Origin: JANWYT01 sp034437555
GTDB taxonomy: Bacteria; Chloroflexota; Anaerolineae; Aggregatilineales; Phototrophicaceae
Reading direction: 5' to 3'
DNA length: 64,000 nt
Assembly (NCBI GenBank): GCA_034437555.1
Contig: DAOTTQ010000064.1
Span: 1 to 64,000, forward strand
In this document: positions 33,922 to 42,817 of the stretch, in pieces
How the letters are laid out: the number at the start of each line of letters is the position of its first letter
How positions within the stretch are numbered: the first letter of the stretch is position 1
The notes under the pieces: model-generated
Databases searched by the model: none
Told to the model about the DNA's origin: nothing
Seen by the model: only the letters and a program-made list of their open reading frames with translations
Made by a program: the position numbers and the translations under genes

Positions 33922-34032
33922 AAACACGCCCCCCATCTTTTTCAAAGCATGGCTAAAAATAGGGGGTCAAGAGGCATTGCTAGCGCGACAGCATTCCACA
34001 AAGGCATTTTGCTAAAATAATGAAAACACGCC

Positions 34033-35169
34033 CTAGCCTTTAAGCACCCGTTGATACACTTCCAGCGTTTTCTTGGCGGTTTTGCGCCAATGATACTTTG
34101 TGGATAATGCCAACCCCTGATTAATCATGGTTTCTCTAAAGCCATCTTGGATGAGCAACGCAATCATTGCGCCCCCCATCCGCCGAGAATCTTCTACCAA
34201 GTAGGCGGCATCTTCGTAAATTTCATCGTTAATCACCGTATCAAACGCCACAACGGGCGTTCCACTTGCCATCGCCTCTAAAGCCGACAAGCCAAAGCCC
34301 TCATACTCACTGGGATGAACGAAAATATCGGCTAAACGATATAGCGAGGGCTTATCGGCTTCGTCAATATAGCCCAACCATTGCACATCATCCGCAATGC
34401 CCAAGTTTTGCGCGTACTCACGCAAGTTTGGAAACAGCACGTTATCCCATTCTGGCTCTTTGCCCGCAATTACCAACGGCAAGTCTACGCCATCCGCCAG
34501 CGTTACAAACTTATACGCAAACAGCAATTCATTCACTTGCTTTCGGCGGTCAAAACCCCCCAAGTACAAAATAAAATGGTCGGGTAAGCCATACTTACGG
34601 CGCACATCAGCATCTTTTTCTGCGCCCATACGGGGGTGGAATTGTTCGTCTTGTGCCAAGTATGTGACGCTAATTTGGTCTTTAGGGATGCCCAAACGTT
34701 CTTCAATATCTAGCTTGCTGGTTTGGCTAATGGTGATGACGTGATTGGCGTTCTTTGCCGATGTGGTCACTAATGATGTGTAGAGCTTATTGGCAATGCC
34801 ACGAGCATACACGGGGTAAATGAGCGGGATGACATCCAACACGCTCACCACCACAGGCACATCACAAGAAAGGGGCGAACCCCAATAAGGCACATGAGCA
34901 AGGTCGGCGTTAATGCGCTTGGCGGTTTTAGGAAAAGTGCGTTGCTCAAACCACACTTTGCCTATTTTGCGGGTGCGCGTGGCGTTGCCCGTTGGCACAA
35001 TCGTTACACCATTCGGCACATCCACAGGCGCGGGGTTGTGGGGGGGCATAATGAGCGAAAGCTGAATCTGGGGGTCTACTTTATGCAAATAGGGGACAAG
35101 ATGGCGTATGTATTGACCGCTTCCTGTGTTGGGCAAGTCCCAAAACCATGCGTTAAGTGCAATGTGCAT
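34033..35169 (-). CDS. Glycosyltransferase family 4
   Basis: A 378-residue GT-B enzyme starting MHIALNAWFWDLPNTGSGQY, with the GSGQYIRHL acceptor loop. The donor half holds FILYLGGFDRRKQVNELLFA and the E-x7-E motif in EYEGFGLSALEAMASGTPVV. A longer frame adds MF; the ATG at 35169 has an AAGGATT site. It sits 20 bases downstream of the Fur/Zur-like gene on the same strand, so a shared transcript with that regulator is plausible but functionally unexplained. Substrate unknown. Confidence 0.9.
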   Translation of the reverse strand: MHIALNAWFWDLPNTGSGQYIRHLVPYLHKVDPQIQLSLIMPPHNPAPVDVPNGVTIVPTGNATRTRKIGKVWFEQRTFPKTAKRINADLAHVPYWGSPLSCDVPVVVSVLDVIPLIYPVYARGIANKLYTSLVTTSAKNANHVITISQTSKLDIEERLGIPKDQISVTYLAQDEQFHPRMGAEKDADVRRKYGLPDHFILYLGGFDRRKQVNELLFAYKFVTLADGVDLPLVIAGKEPEWDNVLFPNLREYAQNLGIADDVQWLGYIDEADKPSLYRLADIFVHPSEYEGFGLSALEAMASGTPVVAFDTVINDEIYEDAAYLVEDSRRMGGAMIALLIQDGFRETMINQGLALSTKYHWRKTAKKTLEVYQRVLKG

Positions 35170-35189
35170 GAACAAAATCCTTCAAGGCG

Positions 35190-35666
35190 TTATGATTCTT
35201 CGTCATTAGGTGGGGTAGCAAGGCACGCTTCACACGCGCCATAAAATTCTAGCAAATGTCCGCTAAGTTTCACTTTAAGGCGTGTTTCTAGGGTTTTAGC
35301 AATCTCATCTAGCCCGCAATCTTCAAACTCATAAACGCGATTACAAAGCGTACAAATCATGTGGTGATGATGCCCATTCGGAAGCATCACATAGTTGGGC
35401 GTAAGGCTACTTTCTATGTAAGTGGGGCGAATGATGCTAAGGCGCGTTAGCAAGTCTAGGGTACGAAACACGCTGGCACGCCCAATACGACTGTCTAGCC
35501 CACTGACGGCTTCTAGCACCTGTGAGGAAGTCGCGTGACCTTCTAGCAAGTGTAACGCCTCTATTACGCGCAAACGAGCATTCGTTAGCTTATAGCCCGC
35601 GTGCTTTAGGCGGTCTTTAAGATGCTCCATCGGGTATAGCTCTGGGTCGGGGCATTCATGTGTCAT
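35190..35666 (-). CDS. Fur-family regulator, probably Zur-like
   Basis: The 158-residue protein has the Fur winged helix (LTNARLRVIEALHLLEGHAT, then GRASVFRTLDLLTRLSIIR), and the dimerisation/metal region with the HHHHMICTLCNRVYEFEDCG and ACEACLATPPN segments. The two CxxC pairs make the structural Zn site. I call it Zur-like by context: it is divergent from a ZnuA-like gene 101 bases away. Sequence alone cannot separate Zur, Fur and PerR. The ATG at 35666 has an AGGA site; M13 at 35630 is a shorter alternative. Confidence 0.9.
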   Translation of the reverse strand: MTHECPDPELYPMEHLKDRLKHAGYKLTNARLRVIEALHLLEGHATSSQVLEAVSGLDSRIGRASVFRTLDLLTRLSIIRPTYIESSLTPNYVMLPNGHHHHMICTLCNRVYEFEDCGLDEIAKTLETRLKVKLSGHLLEFYGACEACLATPPNDEES

Positions 35667-35689
35667 GGCAGAATCCTACTAAATATCAC

Positions 35690-35718
35690 TTGTTTTTTGT
35701 GCAAACTTTCACTATGAT
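35690..35718 (+). promoter_or_regulatory. Candidate promoter of the metal-binding protein gene
   Basis: TTGTTT (35690-35695) and TATGAT (35713-35718) are 17 bases apart in the 101-base divergent intergenic region. A regulator site overlapping it would be expected, but no perfect palindrome was found by eye. Confidence 0.5.
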
Positions 35719-35767
35719 TAGAGGCGTAAATGACACAGCGTCTCAATATACATATAGGGGTATCCGT

Positions 35768-37372
35768 ATGAAAAAACTGCTTTCACTTGCTCTATTGCTT
35801 CTGTGCTTAATGCCTGTTGGCGCACAAGACAGCAATCTAATCGTTGTCACTACCACATCTATTATTGCAGATGTTGCCCGAAATGTGGGTGGTGACTTCG
35901 TCACAGTCACTTCGATTGTGCCGGTTGATACAGACATCCACGCTTTTCAGGTTAGCCCACAAGATGTACGCCTTGTAGAAGAAGCCGATTTGTTGCTTGT
36001 GAATGGCATTGGGCTAGAAGAATTTTTGGGTGGTTTAGTCGAAAACGTCCAAACCCCCTACGAAACCGTTAGCAATGGCATCGCCGTATTAGCATTTGGT
36101 GGACACGACGACCACGATGAAGAAGGCGACCATCATGACGAAGAAGCTACGGAAACGCCTAGCATGGGTGACATGGGTGACATGGCAATGATGGGCGCAA
36201 TGACGGGCGGTTATGCCACGTTCCAAAACACAACAGACAGTGCTATTGTGGTGTCGTTGGTGGCGGGCAACAGCTTTAACGTGGGCGAATTACACGAAAC
36301 CGTTGTCACAGACGGCGTTGCCCGTATGATTCACCTTGAAGAAGGCTTGATTGTGCCAGCCAATAGCACCATAGAGTTACAGCCCGGTGGCTTGCACATG
36401 ATGTTCTTAGACGTAACTCAAACGATTTCTACCGATAGCCCATTGGCGTTTAACGTGGTGCTATCGGATGGGCGCGAAGTTCCTGTAGAAGCCGCCGTGT
36501 CCATGACCCCCATTGAAGGCAATCGCTTTGAGGGTGAAGGATTGGTGATTACCAATCTTTGGGTACGCCCCGTAGAAGTGGCAGGAATGCCAATGGATAT
36601 GGAAATGGGCGACCATGATGCAGAGGCAACCGCAGAAGCAACCGACCACATGGACATGATGCCCGAAGGCGCAAAGGGACACATGCACGATGGGGGGCAA
36701 TACTTGGGCTACTATAACGTAGATGCCGAGTGTGGCGACCTGCTGGAAGAACATCATGAAGAAGGCGAAGCACACGAAGAAGGCGAAGTACACGAAGAAG
36801 GCGAAGCACACGAAGAAGGCGAAGAACATAGCCACGGCGCTTGTGACCCCCACGTCTGGACAGACCCCAGAAACGTGATGGTGTGGGCAGACAATATCGC
36901 CGAAATTTTCGCTACATATGACCCCGCCAACGCCGAAGCCTACAAAGCCAACGCCGAAGCCTATAAAGCCGAGCTAGATGCCTTAAACGAAGAAGTAGAG
37001 GCTCTTTTCAGTGCCATTCCTGCCGAAAAGCGCGTGATTGTCACCAACCATGAGTTCTTGGCATACTTCTCGGCACATTATGGTTTTGAACTGGCAGGAG
37101 TGGTGATTAGTGGTGGCACAACGCTTGCCGAACCAAGCCCCCAAGAAATTGCAGGCTTGGTAGAAGTGATTCGTGCAGAGGGCGTAACCGCCATCTTTGC
37201 AGAAGTCTCTAACATCAGCCGTTTGGCGGATGTGGTGGCGCAAGAAGTGGGTGAAAGCGTGAGCATTGTCACTTTGTACAGCGATTCACTAAGCACGGAC
37301 GAAAACGCCAATACCTATATTGGGTATTTGCGTAGCAATGCCACCCGCATTGCCGAAGCCCTTAGCCAATAA
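35768..37372 (+). CDS. ZnuA-like metal-binding protein with an inserted PCuAC copper domain
   Basis: A 534-residue exported protein starting MKKLLSLALLLLCLMPVGAQ, about twice as long as ordinary ZnuA. The N-lobe (about 20-110) has the metal ligand H58 in DTDIHAFQVSPQD. Then comes a His/Asp-rich stretch (about 111-130). PCuAC-like residues lie at about 148-246, with H176, M187, H210 and M212 in the H-x10-M-x22-H-x-M order. A strand LVITNLWVRPVE, usually the first PCuAC strand, comes after (about 259-270), as if the domain were permuted. Met/His-rich linkers (MPMDMEMGDHD, then HEEGEAHEEGE repeats) follow. The C-lobe resumes at DPHVWTDP (H362), with TNHEFLAYFSAHYG and YSDSLS. No permease or ATPase gene is nearby. 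Confidence 0.88.
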   Translation: MKKLLSLALLLLCLMPVGAQDSNLIVVTTTSIIADVARNVGGDFVTVTSIVPVDTDIHAFQVSPQDVRLVEEADLLLVNGIGLEEFLGGLVENVQTPYETVSNGIAVLAFGGHDDHDEEGDHHDEEATETPSMGDMGDMAMMGAMTGGYATFQNTTDSAIVVSLVAGNSFNVGELHETVVTDGVARMIHLEEGLIVPANSTIELQPGGLHMMFLDVTQTISTDSPLAFNVVLSDGREVPVEAAVSMTPIEGNRFEGEGLVITNLWVRPVEVAGMPMDMEMGDHDAEATAEATDHMDMMPEGAKGHMHDGGQYLGYYNVDAECGDLLEEHHEEGEAHEEGEVHEEGEAHEEGEEHSHGACDPHVWTDPRNVMVWADNIAEIFATYDPANAEAYKANAEAYKAELDALNEEVEALFSAIPAEKRVIVTNHEFLAYFSAHYGFELAGVVISGGTTLAEPSPQEIAGLVEVIRAEGVTAIFAEVSNISRLADVVAQEVGESVSIVTLYSDSLSTDENANTYIGYLRSNATRIAEALSQ

Positions 37373-37419
37373 AAAAACAAATGCCGTAGAAATACACGGC
37401 GGGTAACATCTTACAAAAC

Positions 37420-37454
37420 AAAGCCCCTTTTTACAGTGTAAAGAGGGGCTTTTT
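37420..37454 (+). terminator. Intrinsic terminator after the metal-binding protein gene
   Basis: AAAGCCCCTTTTTAC pairs with GTAAAGAGGGGCTTT (one mismatch) around a 3-base loop, followed by TT. A long stable hairpin. Confidence 0.85.
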
Positions 37455-37522
37455 GCCTTTAGGGGGTGCTTTCTGTTACACTTAAGGTCTATTGATAAAC
37501 ACGCCATAACCACGAAAGAAAA

Positions 37523-37960
37523 ATGCCTATGACCACCATAGACCTACAAGTAACCATTCACGCATCGCTATTTGATGTGTTTAACGCTGTTGTTGATTAT
37601 GAGTCTTATCCACAATGGCAACCCCACGTTCACCTCGCCAAAGTCACCGATGCCAAGCCTTTTCGTACAGGTTCTATGGTGTATCTTGAGAAGCAGTTCG
37701 GTTTAACGCGCATTTTTGTGAACGCGGACGTAACCGAACTGCAACGCAACAAGCTCATCGAAATTAAAGGGGTTCACGGGCGGCTTCGCTTTCGCCGTCA
37801 AATCGAATTTTCGTCAACGGGACGCGAGACCATCATCCGCGACAAAGTAACGTTTGCTACGGCATGGTTTCACTTTTGGTACACGCCCATTTTAACCGCA
37901 ACCATGCGCTCACAAATGAAGCGTGAGTGGGAATTACTACGCCGTAAGCTAACGCCCTAG
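37523..37960 (+). CDS. SRPBCC/START-fold protein
   Basis: The 145-residue protein belongs to the polyketide-cyclase/SRPBCC group. It has an early strand (TIDLQVTIHASLFDVFNAVV), the first-helix W motif in YESYPQWQPHVHLAKVTDAK, and a long C-terminal helix (MRSQMKREWELLRRKL). This fold forms a hydrophobic cavity for a lipid or ligand; no catalytic residue is apparent. No signal peptide. It is convergent with the peroxiredoxin gene and shares a CTAG at the two stops. Confidence 0.85.
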   Translation: MPMTTIDLQVTIHASLFDVFNAVVDYESYPQWQPHVHLAKVTDAKPFRTGSMVYLEKQFGLTRIFVNADVTELQRNKLIEIKGVHGRLRFRRQIEFSSTGRETIIRDKVTFATAWFHFWYTPILTATMRSQMKREWELLRRKLTP

Positions 37961-38412
37961 CCTAAAATTTTAACAGCGCGGTTGACGCTATCTTGAGGGC
38001 TTACGCCAAGTTGAATGTCCTCAAAGCGTCCGTCTGCGCCAATGACCCAATGCGAGCGCGTTACGCCCCAGTACTTCTTGCCAAACATGCTCTTTTCAGA
38101 CCATGCGCCCCATGCTTCTAGGACGGTGTGATTAACATCACTCAGCAAATCATAGGGCAGGCTTTGCTTCTTCTTCCAGCTTAAAAGGGCTTTAGTGGTG
38201 TCGGGGCTAATGCCCAAAACGACAGAATCTGCGCCTTCAAATTTGGGGTAATGGTCTCTAAAACCGCAGGCTTGCGCGGTACAGCCGGGCGTGTCGGCTT
38301 TAGGATAAGCAAATAAAATAACGCGCTTACCCGCAAAATCGCTTAGTTTAACGGGGTTGCCGTCTTGGTTTAACAGTTCAAAATCGGGTGCTACATCACC
38401 AATAGCGGGCAT
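37957..38412 (-). CDS. bcp: Thioredoxin-dependent peroxiredoxin, Bcp/PrxQ type
   Basis: The 151-residue cytoplasmic enzyme reduces hydroperoxides. It begins MPAIGDVAPDFELLNQDGNP, and the peroxidatic site is KADTPGCTAQACGFRDHY: the first Cys is peroxidatic and the second, five residues on, is the resolving Cys of the PrxQ group. WGVTRSHWVIGADG is the typical C-terminal block. The ATG at 38412 has an AAGGATT site; the longer start at 38445 is not needed. Confidence 0.95.
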   Translation of the reverse strand: MPAIGDVAPDFELLNQDGNPVKLSDFAGKRVILFAYPKADTPGCTAQACGFRDHYPKFEGADSVVLGISPDTTKALLSWKKKQSLPYDLLSDVNHTVLEAWGAWSEKSMFGKKYWGVTRSHWVIGADGRFEDIQLGVSPQDSVNRAVKILG

Positions 38413-38510
38413 AGAGATACAATCCTTTTTGACATCAATAAGCATAACCCTAGATAGGTCATTGTGCGCCTTATCTTACTTTATAAGTTTAGGCGTTGGA
38501 TTAAAGAATC

Positions 38511-39182
38511 CTAACCGATTTGCCCCATTGCCCATGTGGCGGTGGCTTGCACACCCTCATCGGGGTGGTGAAGAAGCGTTTCTAGGGTATCACGGGCTTC
38601 TTTAGCACGCAGGCTTGCCAATATCTCAATGAGTTCTATCAGCAGGGGCGCATCATCGGGGTGGGCATTTAGGGCATGGATAAGCGCAAGCACAACGTCT
38701 GCACCGCCCAATTTAGTCAGGGTTTGGCGAGAGGCATAGCGTACAGTGGCATCTTCATCGTGAATGAAGGCGTTTAGAATGGCTTGTATCGCGCCTTCTG
38801 CGCCCCACAATGCCCCCAATGAAGCAATCACTTGTGAGCGCACTTCACTAATGGGGTCATTGAGTGCGTTCATTAGGGACGCTAAAGCATCCGAATGACC
38901 GACCGCCCCTAAGGCTTGGGCTGCCATGGCGCGTACTTCGGCATCCTCATCCGATAGCCCGTTTATCAACGGCAACAAGACTGCCTCATCTCTAAACGCC
39001 CCCAAGCCTTCCATAACGCGCACGCGCACTTCGGCATCAGCATCGGTGCTGGCGTTGATGAGCGGCTGTATCCCGCGAAAATCATGATACCGCCCCAATT
39101 GCCACGCGGCGTTACTGCGTACTTTAGAGTTGGCATGGGTCGCAATTAGGCGGATATAATCGTCTAGGGTGTGTTCTGGCAT
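38511..39182 (-). CDS. HEAT-repeat protein
   Basis: The 223-residue protein is a run of about six HEAT/PBS-lyase-like repeats with the A..LG....A...L pattern, such as NAAWQLGRYHDFRGIQPLIN, AMAAQALGAVGHSDALASLM and SQVIASLGALWGAEGAIQAI. Such solenoids scaffold proteins or, rarely, bind bilin. The start is taken at the ATG at 39182 (MPEHTLDDYIRLIATHANSK); the longer frame runs into the upstream gene. It is 23 bases downstream of a second HEAT gene. Confidence 0.85.
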   Translation of the reverse strand: MPEHTLDDYIRLIATHANSKVRSNAAWQLGRYHDFRGIQPLINASTDADAEVRVRVMEGLGAFRDEAVLLPLINGLSDEDAEVRAMAAQALGAVGHSDALASLMNALNDPISEVRSQVIASLGALWGAEGAIQAILNAFIHDEDATVRYASRQTLTKLGGADVVLALIHALNAHPDDAPLLIELIEILASLRAKEARDTLETLLHHPDEGVQATATWAMGQIG

Positions 39183-39205
39183 GTTGTACTCTCTATGATT
39201 ACTGG

Positions 39206-39697
39206 TTATTCGCGTTCGGTTCTTTCGGCTTGTTCGGCAATACGAAGCGCAGTGGGTGTGCCAATTTGCCGTAGGGCATAAATGCACGTGGTAAATAAGC
39301 CGCGCCTCATGCCCCGCGTAAAGCCAAAACGGTCATTCTTAAAGGTGCTGATATACTCGTCGGTAACGGCTTTAAGATGAGTAACGGCTTCGGACAAGCG
39401 TAATTCTCCCAACGCTTCGGCGCTAGCGGTTTGCACCATTACATCTTGGTGATTTTTAAGCGTATGAACCAGTGCCGGGAACGTTTCTCTACGCTCACCT
39501 ATTTTGCCTAGTGCCAAAGCACAGGCAGCGGCTACCAGGGCGGTACGCTCCTTCATGTGTTCTATCAATAATGGAACTGCCTCTTTGCGCTTCAGGTCTC
39601 CAAGTTTTTCGGCGGCAATTTTGCTCATCTCCGCATTAGGTTCTTGTAGTACCTTCAGCCACTGTTTTAGGCGTTCATCCTCTACATTGCTGCTCAT
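39206..39697 (-). CDS. Short HEAT-repeat protein
   Basis: A 163-residue protein with about four HEAT repeats (AAEKLGDLKRKEAVPLLIEH, AACALALGKIGERRETFPAL, TASAEALGELRLSEAVTHLK). It is followed by a HEAT-like segment TTCIYALRQIGTPTALRIAE, a pattern also present in the larger HEAT protein at 41185-42624. It is first in a two-gene unit with the 223-residue HEAT protein and lies back to back with a PAS histidine kinase gene. No enzyme motif visible. Confidence 0.82.
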   Translation of the reverse strand: MSSNVEDERLKQWLKVLQEPNAEMSKIAAEKLGDLKRKEAVPLLIEHMKERTALVAAACALALGKIGERRETFPALVHTLKNHQDVMVQTASAEALGELRLSEAVTHLKAVTDEYISTFKNDRFGFTRGMRRGLFTTCIYALRQIGTPTALRIAEQAERTERE

Positions 39698-39890
39698 GAT
39701 GACGAAGTTTCCTTAAATGAAAATGATATGTGACAGGTACTGTTATTTTAGTACATTGGCTTACTTTAGGCAAATAGCGGTTTATCTCGTGATTAGCACA
39801 TTAGAAAAGTCTTTTATTTTAATTCTAGCACAGTGTAAGTCATGTTATACTTTAGGTGTTTGCTTAGGTTGGGTTAGAATACGGGTACTC

Positions 39891-41219
39891 ATGATGAATG
39901 TAAAAATTATTTTGCGTCTTTATTTAGGAATTAGCCTTCTTTGGGTTGTTCTTAGCGACGCCCTGGTGTATCAGGCATTCAAAGACATGCCTAGCACAAT
40001 GGAACTCGTTGGCACGTATAAAGGGAGGGCGTTTGTATTGGTGAGCGCGCTACTCTTGGGCTATTTGCTACGCCGAGAAATGCGACATAGCGAGAAGGCA
40101 AACGCCGCATTGCAAGACATAGAAACCCGCTATCGTGACTTATTTATAGCAAACCCCCTGCCGATGTGGGTTTTTGAATTGGGAACATATCGCTATCTTG
40201 AAGTGAATAATGCTGCCATTGCTAAGTATGGCTATACCCGCGAAGAATTTTTGAAAATGACCATTCTTGATATACGCTCCCCCAAAGAACGTGAACGTCT
40301 GCTAAAAATCACCTTAGACCGCCCCTTTCCCTATCGCAATGCGGGCGAATGGGTGCATAGCCTTAAAGATGGTACGCCTATTGACGTTGAAATTATGGTG
40401 CATGCGATTGATTATGAGGGGCGTAAAGCAGTGCTTGCCGTGATTCATGACATTACAGACCGCAAGAACCTAATGAACGAACAACTTGAAGTTCAGCAGT
40501 TACGTGCTTTTATGGAAACCGAAGTTCAGCTAAGAGAGTGGCGCGACAAGTTTTTTGCAGTCATGGCGCATGAAGTAAGAACGCCCCTAGCCGTGATTAG
40601 TGCGGCTTCGTCTATGCTGGCAACCTATGACACCCGCCTTACTGTAGAGCGAAGGCAAGATCAATACGAAAAAATCCTGCGCCAAGTGCGCCGAATGACC
40701 GACCTCACCGATGATATTATGGGCATGTTGCGCTCTAAAATCCCCACGATGTCCTTCAAAGAAGACCCCATTAACCTTGTAGAGATGTGCAACCGCATTG
40801 CCGAAGACGCGAAAGACTATCTAAAGCCCAATCAAACATGCGATATTGAAGTGCAAGAACTAATGCTCATGGTGCTAGGCGATGAAAAACTGCTTGCGCG
40901 CGCCCTAGAAAATGTCGTTAAGAACGCCAGCAAATACACGCCAGAGGGCGGACACATTCACATTAAGCTATACCACGACGATGACAGTGTCTTTTTAACC
41001 ATTAGTGACAACGGCATTGGCATTCCCGAAGCCGACCTGCCCAACATCTTCACAGAGTTTAAGCGTGCTTCTAATGTGGGTGTCATTGAAGGCACAGGGC
41101 TAGGGCTTGCCATCACCAAGCAAGCCATTGAACTGCACCATGGAAAAGTAACCGTCCATTCTAAAGAGCAAGAAGGCACCGTGTTTACTGTCCAATTGCC
41201 GTTAGCCAACGCTGGATAA
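39891..41219 (+). CDS. PAS-domain sensor histidine kinase with membrane anchor
   Basis: The 442-residue protein (start at the ATG pair 39891/39894) has two N-terminal helices, ILRLYLGISLLWVVLSDALV and RAFVLVSALLLGYLLRREMR, with a short extracellular loop. A PAS domain then reads IANPLPMWVFELGTYRYLEV. HisKA follows with the phosphorylated His in FFAVMAHEVRTPLAVISAAS, and HATPase_c with VVKNASKYTPEGGHIHIKLY, ISDNGIGIPEADLPNIFTEF and GTGLGLAITKQAIELHHGKV. The last 35 bases overlap the 3' end of the convergent HEAT gene. A partner regulator is not in the neighbourhood. Confidence 0.92.
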   Translation: MMNVKIILRLYLGISLLWVVLSDALVYQAFKDMPSTMELVGTYKGRAFVLVSALLLGYLLRREMRHSEKANAALQDIETRYRDLFIANPLPMWVFELGTYRYLEVNNAAIAKYGYTREEFLKMTILDIRSPKERERLLKITLDRPFPYRNAGEWVHSLKDGTPIDVEIMVHAIDYEGRKAVLAVIHDITDRKNLMNEQLEVQQLRAFMETEVQLREWRDKFFAVMAHEVRTPLAVISAASSMLATYDTRLTVERRQDQYEKILRQVRRMTDLTDDIMGMLRSKIPTMSFKEDPINLVEMCNRIAEDAKDYLKPNQTCDIEVQELMLMVLGDEKLLARALENVVKNASKYTPEGGHIHIKLYHDDDSVFLTISDNGIGIPEADLPNIFTEFKRASNVGVIEGTGLGLAITKQAIELHHGKVTVHSKEQEGTVFTVQLPLANAG

Positions 41220-42624
41220 TGCCCAACGTTAGGGGCGTATTGATGGCTTGCAACGCCCGAATGATATAACGATTCAACATCGTGTCCTCATCCGTTAAAA
41301 CACCCTGTAACGTGGCGATGGCGCGTTCATCGGGCTGTGACCAAAACGATGTCACCGCGCTACTTTGTACTAAAATATCCGCATCTTGCACGCCAATAAG
41401 CACATAGGGGAACGCTTCTTCATCACGTGTCTTGCGCCATAGTGCAATCGCTACGCCTAGCTTTACCAATCTTTGGGGGCTGTTTTGGGCGTTTTTTAGC
41501 GTGCTAACGCCGTCTCTTATTCTACTGAGTGCGCCAACACTCTGGCTCCAAACCCCCATATCCTCATCAGCCAACGTAGCAATTAAAGGCGCAACTGCAC
41601 GCCCCGACCCAATCAGCCCTAAAGTGCGTACTACTTGTCCGCGCATTCGTGGGTTACGCTGTTTAAGCGCTTGCAGAAGTTCCTCAATAACGCCATGTCC
41701 TTCGCCAATCAGGGCTTCAACGGCTTCTTCACGGGTGGCATCGGTGGGGTGGATGAGGGCGCGTATCATTTCGCGGGTGCGATAAGGCAATAGACGTTCT
41801 TGGGCAAGGGGTCGCCAATGCTCTACAGCTTCTAGGGCTTCGGGCGTGCCAATTTGCGTTAGGGCTTCGGCGGCGTATTGGCACACAAACACATACGCTG
41901 ATTGGTCTTGTACTTCGCTATAGTCCTCTAGCGAGCGGATGAGGGGCTTAACGGGGTGATGATTGCTGGTTTCGCTGGCGGATGCCCCCAACGCCCACGC
42001 CGTTTTTGCTCTCACATCAGGATTTTTGTCTTTCAGTAGGTCAATCAGGGGTGAGATAAGGCTATCGTCGGCAAATTCACCCAATGCCCACGCGGCATTT
42101 CCGCGCACGCTGGCTTCTTTGTCGGTCAATAAGCGTTTAAGCGCAGGCAACGCACTCTTTGCACGTAACGCACCCAATGCCCACGCTGCCACGCTTCGGG
42201 TGGTGGGGTCGCGGTGGTCTAAAAGTTCGGTTAGTGGGTCGATGGCTTGGGGGTCGTGGCTTGCCCCCAGCAGGTACGCGCAACGATTACGAACAAAGGT
42301 GTGTGTGTCCTCTAGCCCCTCTATCAACGCCAAAACGGCTTCTTCGGTTCCCATTCGGGCAAGTGCGGTGGCGGTGCGTTCTCGCACAATCTCGTTAGGG
42401 TCGCGCATCATCACCAAAACAGCCTCTTGAAAATCAAGGGCTTTATTGATGCCAAGATTAGTAACCGCATTCGCCCTTACAGTTGGGTCGGGGTCGTTTA
42501 ACACGCGGGCAAAGGCAATGCTGACTCTGGCTTCTTTAACGCCACTTAGGGCAATGGATGCGCTGGCGCGTTTTGACGGGTCGGGGTCTATTAGGTGTTG
42601 CAGAAGTGTTTCAATATCGGGCAT
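41185..42624 (-). CDS. Large HEAT-repeat protein
   Basis: A 479-residue solenoid with roughly 13 HEAT/PBS-lyase-like repeats, e.g. LSGVKEARVSIAFARVLND, RTATALARMGTEEAVLALIE, SVAAWALGALRAKSALPALK and GNAAWALGEFADDSLISPLI. No lyase catalytic residues are recognisable, so it is called scaffold-like. Start at ATG 42624 (MPDIETLLQHLIDPDPSKRA); a longer frame at 42660 is less likely. It overlaps the end of the convergent histidine kinase gene by 35 bases, and is related to the two HEAT proteins at 38.5-39.7 kb. Confidence 0.85.
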   Translation of the reverse strand: MPDIETLLQHLIDPDPSKRASASIALSGVKEARVSIAFARVLNDPDPTVRANAVTNLGINKALDFQEAVLVMMRDPNEIVRERTATALARMGTEEAVLALIEGLEDTHTFVRNRCAYLLGASHDPQAIDPLTELLDHRDPTTRSVAAWALGALRAKSALPALKRLLTDKEASVRGNAAWALGEFADDSLISPLIDLLKDKNPDVRAKTAWALGASASETSNHHPVKPLIRSLEDYSEVQDQSAYVFVCQYAAEALTQIGTPEALEAVEHWRPLAQERLLPYRTREMIRALIHPTDATREEAVEALIGEGHGVIEELLQALKQRNPRMRGQVVRTLGLIGSGRAVAPLIATLADEDMGVWSQSVGALSRIRDGVSTLKNAQNSPQRLVKLGVAIALWRKTRDEEAFPYVLIGVQDADILVQSSAVTSFWSQPDERAIATLQGVLTDEDTMLNRYIIRALQAINTPLTLGIIQRWLTAIGQ

Positions 42625-42817
42625 AAAAGGCTTCTCGCTTTTGGGTGACTTTTGGCACAAATTTTACCACAAACACCCCTACTCTAAATAGGACGCGCCC
42701 TCAATATAAGACAAAGATTATACCCAAAAGTAGACATTCATCACTAACGAGAACATACCCTTGTGGGTATAATACGTTTTATAAGTTGTCGTGTGAAAGC
42801 TTTATCGGAGCGTCTTG

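Noticed and set aside
33861..34032. Possible small gene or RNA between LysR and GT4 genes
   Set aside because: No frame with a ribosome site, and no stable hairpin beyond the LysR promoter elements.
36461..36853. 130-codon minus-strand frame rich in Phe and Cys opposite the metal-binding protein
   Set aside because: It is the antisense image of the GAA-rich His/Glu linker repeats, with no independent coding sign.
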